Assembly (NCBI GenBank): GCA_016933095.1
Contig: JAFGBP010000024.1
Location: 1-23,677, forward strand
DNA: 23,677 nucleotides
Source: Candidatus Woesearchaeota archaeon
GTDB lineage: Archaea; Nanobdellota; Nanobdellia; Woesearchaeales; SM23-78
Direction: 5' to 3'
The position numbers were made by a program, and so were the translations under genes. The notes beneath the pieces are model-generated. The model worked only from the letters and a program-made list of their open reading frames with translations, had not been told where the DNA came from and did no database searches. The stretch's first letter is position 1. Each line of letters begins with the position of its first letter. Of the stretch, positions 15,182 through 21,249 are shown piece after piece.

Positions 15182-15386
15182 TTCCTTGGAAGGGTAACCA
15201 ACGACAATCTATTTTTTTCTTTCCAAGGAAGCCTCTAGGCCGTCCAACTCTAAGATTGGGCCTTCGCGGGCTTACTGGATCTCATCACCTATGTTCTAGG
15301 TATGCCATTCATTATGGCTTTGTCTTGTGATATGAGGTTAGTATAAATTTCGGATATGAACAAGGCCGAGGCCTCGTCCATATCCG
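15182..15386. repeat. Hairpin-rich intergenic stretch
   Basis: The 316 bases between 15128 and 15443 hold no convincing gene but three stems: TTCCTTGGAA/TTCCAAGGAA (15182-15191, 15221-15230); AGGC+CCAA/TTGG+GCCT with a three-base bulge (15237-15263); and CGGATATG/CATATCCG (15351-15386) enclosing AGGCC-GA-GGCCT. The last, 36 bases long, lies beyond the 3' end of the 168-residue gene on the reverse strand and could end or stabilise its transcript, though no T-run follows directly. Confidence 0.4.
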
Positions 15387-15443
15387 GGTTAGCTGTGAGT
15401 TATGTGATGCGTTTGTGATTTTGTGAACCTATCGATCCCCCGA

Positions 15444-15950
15444 TCATCTCTTGTTCCCGCAATAGAACATCTTCTCGATGCTCACGTCCTCGGGGCTGAC
15501 GCCGTTCCGGTCTATCGGCGCCGACTTCTCTTTTTCCGGGGAGGACTCTCTTGCGTGCTCTTGTGACTGTGATGATTGTTGTCTTGGCTCACTGCTTCCC
15601 ATCTCTCTTAGAACGTTAAGTTTCTTGTTGAAGACTGCCTGGTTCATTTCCATGAGGCTTATGGTCTTTATGACCTCGTTTAGCTTGTCCGTGACCTTTA
15701 CGAGCTGGTCGGCGACCATGCTTACTTTCTGGTCTGTGTTCTCTTTGAATAGCCATAGGCGCTGCATCTTGTTGATGATCTCGCTTACTTGTGACCTTGA
15801 TAGCTGGACTGCGTCTGAGTCGTGTTCTGTTTCGTGTCCGAGAACCGTGCCTGCTTGGGCGATGGCATCTTGAGAGCTTTGGGCGAATCCGTATCTTTGC
15901 AGCTCTTTAGAAAGATTGTTCATTCTGATTGTCTGCTCTATGCTCTCCAT
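15444..15950 (-). CDS. Coiled-coil protein with a conserved-looking C-terminal motif, 168 residues
   Basis: Soluble and helical: a Gln/Ser-rich N-terminal part, a coiled-coil stretch (about residues 52-115, with regular Val/Leu spacing in VSMVADQLVKVTDKLNEVI), a charged disordered linker rich in Ser/Glu/Pro, and a final VSIEKMFYCGNKR. An 'IEK-FY-G-K' ending after a disordered linker looks like a short linear motif; I associate similar endings with orphan DPANN proteins, but I cannot verify that here. GAGGTG lies 15 bases before the ATG on the reverse strand, and TATA-like sequences lie at about 15996-16004 and 16019-16029. Function unknown. Confidence 0.65.
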   Translation of the reverse strand: MESIEQTIRMNNLSKELQRYGFAQSSQDAIAQAGTVLGHETEHDSDAVQLSRSQVSEIINKMQRLWLFKENTDQKVSMVADQLVKVTDKLNEVIKTISLMEMNQAVFNKKLNVLREMGSSEPRQQSSQSQEHARESSPEKEKSAPIDRNGVSPEDVSIEKMFYCGNKR

Positions 15951-16061
15951 TAGTACTCAACACCTCGTTGCAAGCGTTTTACACAATTGGTATGATAAAA
16001 AGTATACTAGTAGTGCTCATATTTAAATGTTTCGATTTGAAAAAGATTCTGCTCACTCTAC

Positions 16062-16215
16062 CGACGAGAAAACGTGAAATGAAAAAACACCCAGAAAAAA
16101 ATCTTCCGACGAGAAGAAATCTTCGATTTCTTGCGTGAGAGGCAAAGCCTCCCGCGAGAAGAGAAATCCGCGAGAAAAAACTTCACGACGGAAAGAAAAA
16201 ATCTGAAAAAAACAT
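16062..16215. repeat. Purine-rich tract with an imperfect CGACGAGAA repeat
   Basis: The 410-base gap 15951-16360 contains variants of CGACGAGAAGAAATC at about 16062, 16108, 16152, 16170 and 16186. On the reverse strand the same tract shows repeated runs of six or seven T. Two hairpins are embedded: AAGAAAT/ATTTCTT (about 16114-16132) and GAGGC-AAA-GCCTC (about 16138-16150). Open frames here are low complexity with non-ATG starts and I do not call them. It may stop reverse-strand transcription entering the divergent gap. Confidence 0.45.
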
Positions 16216-16360
16216 CAACCGCCGCGGAATCCGGTGAACAGCAGACCGCGCGGCGCAAAAGGAAAACCAAACCCCAAAAGACCGATCTGTCCTCTAAGGA
16301 TCCACTGACCAAATATAAAGCAAAAGCTTTTTAAACCCCTGCCAAATCCAAAGGAACAAC

Positions 16361-16615
16361 ATGCAAGGAACGATAAACAGCTTCAGGCGAAGCATAAAGA
16401 GAACATCAACCAAGCACATGATCATAATAGTCGACGGAGTAGACAACAAAGAGAAAGCAGAGAAGCTCATAGGAAAGAGCGTAGTCTACAACACCGGCAA
16501 GAAAGACATAAAAGGAAAAGTCGCAGCGGCGCACGGCGGCAAAGGCGCAGTGCGAGCCATCTTCGAGATAGGCATGCCAGGACAAGCAGTCGGCGGCAAA
16601 GTCAAGATAGAATAA
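16361..16615 (+). CDS. rpl35ae: 50S ribosomal protein L35Ae (eL33)
   Basis: An 84-residue small basic ribosomal protein of the archaeal/eukaryotic large subunit. The start MQGTINSFRRSIKRTSTKHM and the C-terminal half AAHGGKGAVRAIFEIGMPGQAVGGKVKIE carry the eL33 signature (HG-KG-VRA-F--G-PGQA-G). The gene is full length. The TATA box GCTTTTTAAAC (about 16326-16336) places the start next to the ATG (leaderless). It is the clearest sign that the genome is archaeal. The gene is monocistronic, with another promoter before the next gene. Confidence 0.95.
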   Translation: MQGTINSFRRSIKRTSTKHMIIIVDGVDNKEKAEKLIGKSVVYNTGKKDIKGKVAAAHGGKGAVRAIFEIGMPGQAVGGKVKIE

Positions 16616-16700
16616 GCAAGAGGCTGATTTATTCTCTATTTGTTCTCATCACCCATAGAAAGTTTTATATACTTTAATTCTAAAAGACGAAGCTAGTGCA

Positions 16701-16742
16701 ATGATTACATTAGCATACAGAATATTTTTCAAGGGTGGATAG
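16701..16742 (+). CDS. 13-codon leader ORF abutting the next start codon
   Basis: Encodes MITLAYRIFFKGG and stops with TAG directly before the ATG of the 297-residue gene. A TATA box (TTTTATATAC, about 16664-16673) predicts a transcript starting a few bases before this ATG, so it would be translated leaderless. Its last codons contain GGGTGGA, the ribosome binding site of the downstream gene. That layout suggests translational coupling; it could also be a chance frame. Confidence 0.35.
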   Translation: MITLAYRIFFKGG

Positions 16743-17636
16743 ATGGGAGAGCTAAGCATACAAGTCGATAGCCTGAAGAGCAAGTTCTCAATATCCCGGA
16801 TGCTGTTCGGGGATAAGATGCTTATGAGGAGAGCCCATAAGATTTTCCATATGAAACTTCATAAGGATGAGATCAAGGAGAGAACAGAGCTCCAGAATCT
16901 AAATGAGGCTATCGCCAAGAGAGAGATTGACACTGTAGAAAACGAATACGATGCGTATTGTGATGATGAGCTGAGGGTAACTCAAGACATCATTGAGGGC
17001 ATCCGGCAACTGCTGGTACTTATGAATTCTGAGATAACAAGACTTCAAGAGATGTATAAGGAAGAGGATCGCGGGGAGTTCAAGGATCGTTTAAAGAAAG
17101 ACCTGCAGTCCCTTCGCGGTCACGCCGACAAATGGTTCAGGGAGGCAGAGAGGCTGATGAACTTCAAAGTGATCGGTTCGGATGAGATCTCGCTCAGCTC
17201 AGAAATCGATCATCTGACGGATCCTATGAATCTTCAGAGGAAGGCTCGTTATTTCCAAAAGCATGAGGTCCGCGTAAAAAAGCTGGAAGAAAGTCTTAAT
17301 AGCTTAAAGAGAACGAAGTATTCGAAGGGAGATAAGTTAACCGCTGCTGCAAAAGAACTTATGAAATCTACGGACAAGATGGATAAGGTAATGGAAGATT
17401 ATCTTTCATTGATGGATACATTGTTCCTGGACATAATCAAGATTCTCAGGCTGTCTGTAGACAGGTTCAGAGAGACGATCAGACAACTAAGCGAGGGTCT
17501 CAACGCTAAAGGGTTCCCTTTGGCTCTGCTTGAGAAGAAGAACAACGAGACGAATGAAAAACTGGAAGAGATGCCTAAAAGTATAATTTCAGGCATGCAA
17601 GGACTCCTTAGGATAGTCGATAAGGTAAGTGTATAA
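16743..17636 (+). CDS. Coiled-coil protein, first gene of the membrane/FnIII operon
   Basis: A 297-residue, almost entirely helical, charged protein with no signal peptide or membrane helix. Long heptad-like stretches lie at about residues 30-110 and 175-250, with an amphipathic N-terminus (MGELSIQVDSLKSKFSISRMLFG). Not recognised; a peripheral membrane or scaffolding role is suggested only by its neighbours. The gene has its own TATA box (about 16664-16673) and GGGTGGA (16734-16740) before the ATG. The next gene follows after 15 bases, and the same strand and tight spacing continue through 19865, indicating one operon. Confidence 0.7.
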   Translation: MGELSIQVDSLKSKFSISRMLFGDKMLMRRAHKIFHMKLHKDEIKERTELQNLNEAIAKREIDTVENEYDAYCDDELRVTQDIIEGIRQLLVLMNSEITRLQEMYKEEDRGEFKDRLKKDLQSLRGHADKWFREAERLMNFKVIGSDEISLSSEIDHLTDPMNLQRKARYFQKHEVRVKKLEESLNSLKRTKYSKGDKLTAAAKELMKSTDKMDKVMEDYLSLMDTLFLDIIKILRLSVDRFRETIRQLSEGLNAKGFPLALLEKKNNETNEKLEEMPKSIISGMQGLLRIVDKVSV

Positions 17637-17651
17637 TCGAGGTGAATTATC

Positions 17652-18071
17652 ATGGAAATGCTAAATTCAAAAAAAGGTTTTTACATGAGCGCGAGGGACT
17701 GGATTAGCTTCTTCATAGGGCTCGTCCTGTTTGCTGTTGGAATAATCCCATTGCTCAGCAAGTTCAAGATCATAGGCTTTGGCCTTCCGGGTTTCATGTC
17801 GTCCCTCATGGGGTCGATCTTCTTTTGGATCATAGCGATTGCAGGGGCTTACATCATCGTCGACGGCATTATTGAGCCTGCTGGCCACATGCTGCACACC
17901 GCCCTTTTGATCATTGGGTTCGTGTTCGTGATTGCCGGATTGATCCCGATCCTTCATAGTTTCAAGGTTATAGGGTTCTCAGTCCCTGGGCTTGATAACC
18001 TAGTCGTATACAACATCATCATCGTAGTTGAAGGACTGATGCTGATGAGCGCGGGATTCACGATGAGGTAA
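17652..18071 (+). CDS. Membrane protein made of two copies of a two-helix module
   Basis: A 139-residue protein whose halves align: residues 18-72 (FFIGLVLFAVGIIPLLSKFKIIGFGLPGF...) and 83-136 (ALLIIGFVFVIAGLIPILHSFKVIGFSVPGL...). Each half has two transmembrane helices separated by a short F-K-x-I-G-F-x-x-P-G loop. The 80-residue protein at 22487-22729 looks like a single copy of the same module. Function unknown; the even duplication suggests parallel insertion of both halves. GAGGTGA lies seven bases before the ATG, 15 bases after the preceding gene. An internal Met12 is a possible alternative start. Confidence 0.75.
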   Translation: MEMLNSKKGFYMSARDWISFFIGLVLFAVGIIPLLSKFKIIGFGLPGFMSSLMGSIFFWIIAIAGAYIIVDGIIEPAGHMLHTALLIIGFVFVIAGLIPILHSFKVIGFSVPGLDNLVVYNIIIVVEGLMLMSAGFTMR

Positions 18072-18087
18072 CTAAGGATTGGTTCGC

Positions 18088-18687
18088 ATGATAGAGCTTT
18101 TCAAGAACAAGAGCAAAAGGCAACTTTTGATACTTACGATAGTGTCATTGCTCTTCTTCCCGTCGGCCTTGGCTTTGAGGAGCGGCTTCTCGCCGATGGA
18201 CCGGGCTGTCGAGATGATAGCCAACGTGTTCAACCTAAGGTCTTTGCAGAGAAGCACTTACGTGCAGGAAGGATTCTTGAAGTTCATGATCTTCATAGTG
18301 GTGTTTGCTGTGACCTTCCAAGTGCTCCAGAAGATAGGGAAAGGATACTCTCACATCTTCGAGAGGAAGACCGCGGGGATCGTCAGCTTCGCCTTCAGCA
18401 TGATAGGAGTCTTCATGATGCCGACTGATTGGCTCCTGGCGACCGGAGGGCTCATAACAGCCATCATGAGCTCGCTAGTGTTCCTGCTCGTCTTTATCGG
18501 TGGGGCATACGTGGCTGTCTTCAAGCTAAAACCTAGCGATGACAAGTCCCTTGGATGGCTCATGAACCTGATGGGCTTGTTTCTTCTTATACTGCTCATG
18601 TTCATGCTTTCGATGTGGGCAGACGCGACGCACCTGCCGCTGATACTGCTATTGAACAAGGATTGGATTAAGAGGATAATGGGATGA
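18088..18687 (+). CDS. Polytopic membrane protein of the same operon
   Basis: About 199 residues, with a basic N-terminus (MIELFKNKSKRQ), a first hydrophobic helix (13-30) that could act as a signal anchor, a loop with NVFNLRSLQRSTYVQ, then four further helices (about 59-80, 92-112, 117-148, 155-178) and a basic tail. Not recognised. A TTG at 18079 with GAGGTA eight bases upstream is an alternative start that adds three residues. The gene begins 16 bases after the previous stop and ends four bases before the next ATG, so it is firmly part of the operon. Confidence 0.7.
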   Translation: MIELFKNKSKRQLLILTIVSLLFFPSALALRSGFSPMDRAVEMIANVFNLRSLQRSTYVQEGFLKFMIFIVVFAVTFQVLQKIGKGYSHIFERKTAGIVSFAFSMIGVFMMPTDWLLATGGLITAIMSSLVFLLVFIGGAYVAVFKLKPSDDKSLGWLMNLMGLFLLILLMFMLSMWADATHLPLILLLNKDWIKRIMG

Positions 18688-18691
18688 TAAC

Positions 18692-18961
18692 ATGGCTGTA
18701 GAACAATTCGTAACATTAATCCACTCGGCTCTTGTATCCTGGACTATGTTCCTCTACATAATCCTGTTCATGGTCAAGATAGTCCAGATGTTCACAGGGC
18801 CGGGAGCCTTGGGTCATACTGGAAGGACCCCTGGAGACACGAGAGACCCCTCCCGAAGAACGCGTGAAGGTGAGGAGGAAAGATCTGGAGGCGGCAGGTC
18901 AAGCACTGCTCCGATGCCAGACCAAGTCCAGGAATTCAATGGAACAATGGTGGCAGAATGA
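18692..18961 (+). CDS. Single-pass membrane protein with a disordered tail
   Basis: An 89-residue protein with one transmembrane helix (about residues 9-34, WTMFLYIILFMVKIVQMF in the centre) followed by a Gly/Arg/Ser/Pro-rich region (GHTGRTPGDTRDPSRRTREG, then a Glu/Gly-rich part) that looks disordered and, being Arg-rich, is probably cytoplasmic. Not recognised. GGGATGAT directly precedes the ATG, and the upstream gene ends four bases before. It might anchor soluble partners encoded nearby; this is inference. Confidence 0.65.
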   Translation: MAVEQFVTLIHSALVSWTMFLYIILFMVKIVQMFTGPGALGHTGRTPGDTRDPSRRTREGEEERSGGGRSSTAPMPDQVQEFNGTMVAE

Positions 18962-18986
18962 TGATGCTTTATAGAGGGGTCAATAG

Positions 18987-19865
18987 ATGAAATACCTTGT
19001 TAAGCTGTCTTGGAGCTTGAAATCCGAAGTTCCGGTTGCAAGGTTCGAGATAGAGAGACGCACAGACGGACGCAGTCTTGGGCCGCTTAACAATTACCTG
19101 AAAAAGATTTGGAGGTGGGGCGGGCTGAACCTTTTCGGAGGGTGGAGACGAATAATAGAGATTGGAGGGAACACTACTGAGTATCGTGATGACGGGGTCA
19201 TGAAGGCACGGGCTTTCTTCAGGCCTACTTACAAGCAAAACGCCCAGATATATCCATTCCAAGCTTATGAGTACAGGATTCGGGCTGTTAGCGTGGACGG
19301 CGTGAAAGGCCCTTGGAGGCACATGGTCGTTAGACCCCTGGCTAAGATGCCTGATGAGGCCATTCCTATTTTGAAGGAGGTAGAGGCGGAGGCTGCGGAG
19401 GCGACCCGTCGCGAAGCCGAGAGCGGACGCCGTGAGAGTGAGAGACGAGAAGAGTTAAGAGAGCATCCTCCGTCTCCGGGAGAGGATGCAGGTTCTGCTC
19501 CTTCTTCTTCCTTAGAAGACGCTCAGAGAGAATTTGAGAAGGCGTTGAATATCTGGAATAAGCAGTATATGGATGATGGAACAGAAAAATGCCAGTTGGC
19601 CTGGCATTACAAGGGTAATGATTTCATCAAGGGTGATGACGAGTTGGTCAAGGTCATGCGGGATAAGTACGCGATTATCTTGAATCTAAGGGGTAGTACT
19701 GATCGCGATAAGAAATACTTATCGCTTTTGGACTTGATGGTTTCTGTATATACAGGCGATCTGAGTGCCATTGCCAGGCTTGGAGGAGTTCCTTGGAGTC
19801 ACGAGGCTTTTGTAAAGACTATCAGGGCTTCAGCGAGTAATATTGCACCAGTGCATCCTGCTTAA
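18987..19865 (+). CDS. Fibronectin type III-like protein without signal peptide
   Basis: A 292-residue protein. Residues 1-115 read as a fibronectin type III-like beta sandwich: VKLSWSL at the first strands, FEIERRTDG, WRRIIEIGGNTTEYRDDGV, and the family hallmark YEYRIRAVSVDGVKGPW. An extra segment (LGPLNNYLKKIWRWGGLNLFGG) sits between strands. Residues 118-175 are charged and Glu/Arg-rich, probably disordered or coiled coil, and the C-terminal 115 residues look helical. No signal peptide or membrane helix is visible, which is unusual for FnIII proteins. GAGGGGT precedes the ATG; it is the last gene before the T-rich terminator. Confidence 0.65.
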   Translation: MKYLVKLSWSLKSEVPVARFEIERRTDGRSLGPLNNYLKKIWRWGGLNLFGGWRRIIEIGGNTTEYRDDGVMKARAFFRPTYKQNAQIYPFQAYEYRIRAVSVDGVKGPWRHMVVRPLAKMPDEAIPILKEVEAEAAEATRREAESGRRESERREELREHPPSPGEDAGSAPSSSLEDAQREFEKALNIWNKQYMDDGTEKCQLAWHYKGNDFIKGDDELVKVMRDKYAIILNLRGSTDRDKKYLSLLDLMVSVYTGDLSAIARLGGVPWSHEAFVKTIRASASNIAPVHPA

Positions 19866-19879
19866 GGTCGACCTCGTGG

Positions 19880-20040
19880 TTTTTGCGTGATTCTGGGATT
19901 TTTTTGGGCTTCTTTCTGGTTTAAGGCTTTTCGATAAGGTTTCTCTGCTATTTTTGGACTTCTTTTTGTTTTCCTTTCTTTCTCGGATCAGAGTTTTTTT
20001 CTGTCTCCCTTCTTGATCTCGTGGTTTTTTCGTTGTTTTC
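19880..20040 (+). terminator. Long T-rich termination region
   Basis: At least six runs of five to seven T in about 160 bases directly after the operon, the pattern of a strong archaeal multi-T terminator. The phrase CTCGTGGTTTTT occurs near both ends (about 19873 and 20021), so part of it may have arisen by duplication. There is no open frame of note. Confidence 0.6.
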
Positions 20041-20087
20041 GCTGTTTGAATCTGGCCAGGCAATTTCTCGATTATAAGCTTGCATAT

Positions 20088-20200
20088 ACAATATATTTCA
20101 TATCATATAAGTTGTTCAAACAATACATTGTTTATAATATTTATTTTATGAACAACTAGTTGTTAATAAAATATATTGTAAAACCGATACTTATTTAAAG
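20088..20200 (+). promoter_or_regulatory. Nested inverted repeats and TATA box upstream of the PadR gene
   Basis: Four inverted repeats share one AT-rich segment: ACAATATATTT (20088-20098) with AAATATATTGT (20169-20179); AGTTGTTCA (20110-20118) with TGAACAACT (20149-20157); AAACAAT-AC-ATTGTTT (20118-20133); and the perfect 14-base palindrome AACAACTAGTTGTT (20151-20164). The TATA box (20191-20200) follows, about 25 bases before the ATG. Homodimeric PadR proteins bind such palindromes, so this is probably an autoregulatory operator region. Confidence 0.6.
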
Positions 20201-20221
20201 GAAAGACACCTCTGTGCCTGC

Positions 20222-20611
20222 ATGGCCAAGAACAAATCAGGATTGTCGTCGGAAGATGACTCGCTCGGCCTGAGGGGATTCCTGTCTTTTCTCATCCTTC
20301 ACGAGCTGAATCTGTCTTCTCTTTGCGGCGATGATCTCTCGAAAAGAATAGGGAAACGGAAGGGTTCTGACCTTACGCCAGGGACGATTTATCCGGCGCT
20401 AAAGCGCCTCAGGAAGGCTAAACTCCTGAGTTATCGGCGTCATGGACGTAAGAAGGTCTATGCTCTTACCGACGCTGGAAATCATGAGATTTCCCGCTTA
20501 TATTTTTTGTTCGGAAACTATTTCTACGGCTTGAAGGATAAGCTTCCAAGAGTTCCTTTGGTCGCACAGAAATCAGACAATAAGAAGAATGTTAGTAGCA
20601 AGAAAGTATGA
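20222..20611 (+). CDS. PadR family transcriptional regulator
   Basis: A 129-residue winged-helix protein. LSFLILHEL ... GDDLSKRIGKR (helices 1-2) and DLTPGTIYPALKRLRKAKLLSYRRHGRKKVYALTDAG (recognition helix and wing, about residues 50-85) are diagnostic of PadR, including the TPGTIYPAL-RL core. The C-terminal dimerisation part is short, and the protein ends in a Lys/Ser-rich tail. PadR proteins are dimeric repressors responding to small molecules or stress. The gene is leaderless behind the nested repeats at 20088-20179. The next two genes follow with gaps of 25 and one base, so it probably controls itself and them. Confidence 0.88.
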   Translation: MAKNKSGLSSEDDSLGLRGFLSFLILHELNLSSLCGDDLSKRIGKRKGSDLTPGTIYPALKRLRKAKLLSYRRHGRKKVYALTDAGNHEISRLYFLFGNYFYGLKDKLPRVPLVAQKSDNKKNVSSKKV

Positions 20612-20636
20612 TTTTTGCTAGAAGGTTTTAAGCACA

Positions 20637-21248
20637 ATGCTATTCGGACAAAAGCCACTGGAAGAGAACGAGCAGCCGCCTGAAGAGTTCGCCTTCACCT
20701 CTCAATTCATAGACGAAGAACTTGGCCTGGAGAGGCAGCAGAAGGAGAATCTTGTGGTCGTATCCAATGAGCTGGAAGAGGCTCTCACACGCTCAGAAGG
20801 CCTTAAAAAACTCATCAAGATGATGCGCGAAGCCGACAAGATAATGCTGAAAAACCTTGAAGAAAAAGATCGGGAACAGGTTTCGACAACAGGTCTCATA
20901 AAAGAGATCCGCCTGCTCATCTCCAACCAGAAGCTCGAGGACTTGGAACGGCTCATGTCAAGGATCCACAAGCAGAGCCAGACCAAGATCCACCTCTCCC
21001 AGAACGAGCTAAACGACCTGCGTCAGCTCATGATCAAGCTAAACAACTTCTATCAGGAGGCGTCAGGCCTCTGCAGGCTGATCCAGCTCATGTACTCGCA
21101 GCTCGAAAAAGCGTATTCGACGTGCCAGGACGAGCTTGAAAAGGAGATGATGGAAGAAGAAGAGCTAAGCCAGGCCGGAAGCGGTGGTACAAGGCCCCTG
21201 CAAGGCTCAAAAACCGAGAAAGTAGTGGTGCAATCGACGATAAGGTGA
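20637..21248 (+). CDS. Helical/coiled-coil protein of the PadR operon
   Basis: A 203-residue acidic, all-helical protein without membrane segments. It begins MLFGQKPLEENEQPPEEFAF, then has long coiled-coil-like helices (about 30-85 and 90-165) and an acidic stretch EKEMMEEEELSQ before a Gly/Ser/Thr tail. Not recognised. It starts 25 bases after the PadR stop with only a weak GAAGG site. Its own stop codon lies inside the ribosome binding site of the next gene (AAGGTGA), so the two are translationally coupled and probably made in fixed ratio. Confidence 0.65.
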   Translation: MLFGQKPLEENEQPPEEFAFTSQFIDEELGLERQQKENLVVVSNELEEALTRSEGLKKLIKMMREADKIMLKNLEEKDREQVSTTGLIKEIRLLISNQKLEDLERLMSRIHKQSQTKIHLSQNELNDLRQLMIKLNNFYQEASGLCRLIQLMYSQLEKAYSTCQDELEKEMMEEEELSQAGSGGTRPLQGSKTEKVVVQSTIR

Positions 21249-21249
21249 A

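Noticed and set aside
16131..16334. Basic, low-complexity 67-codon frame before eL33
   Set aside because: It has a TTG start and repeat-derived Lys/Arg composition, and it runs through the TATA box of the eL33 gene.
16743..17636. ESCRT-III/CdvB or PspA-like identity for the coiled-coil protein
   Set aside because: It is helical and of similar size, but I see no family signature; the resemblance is only general coiled-coil character.
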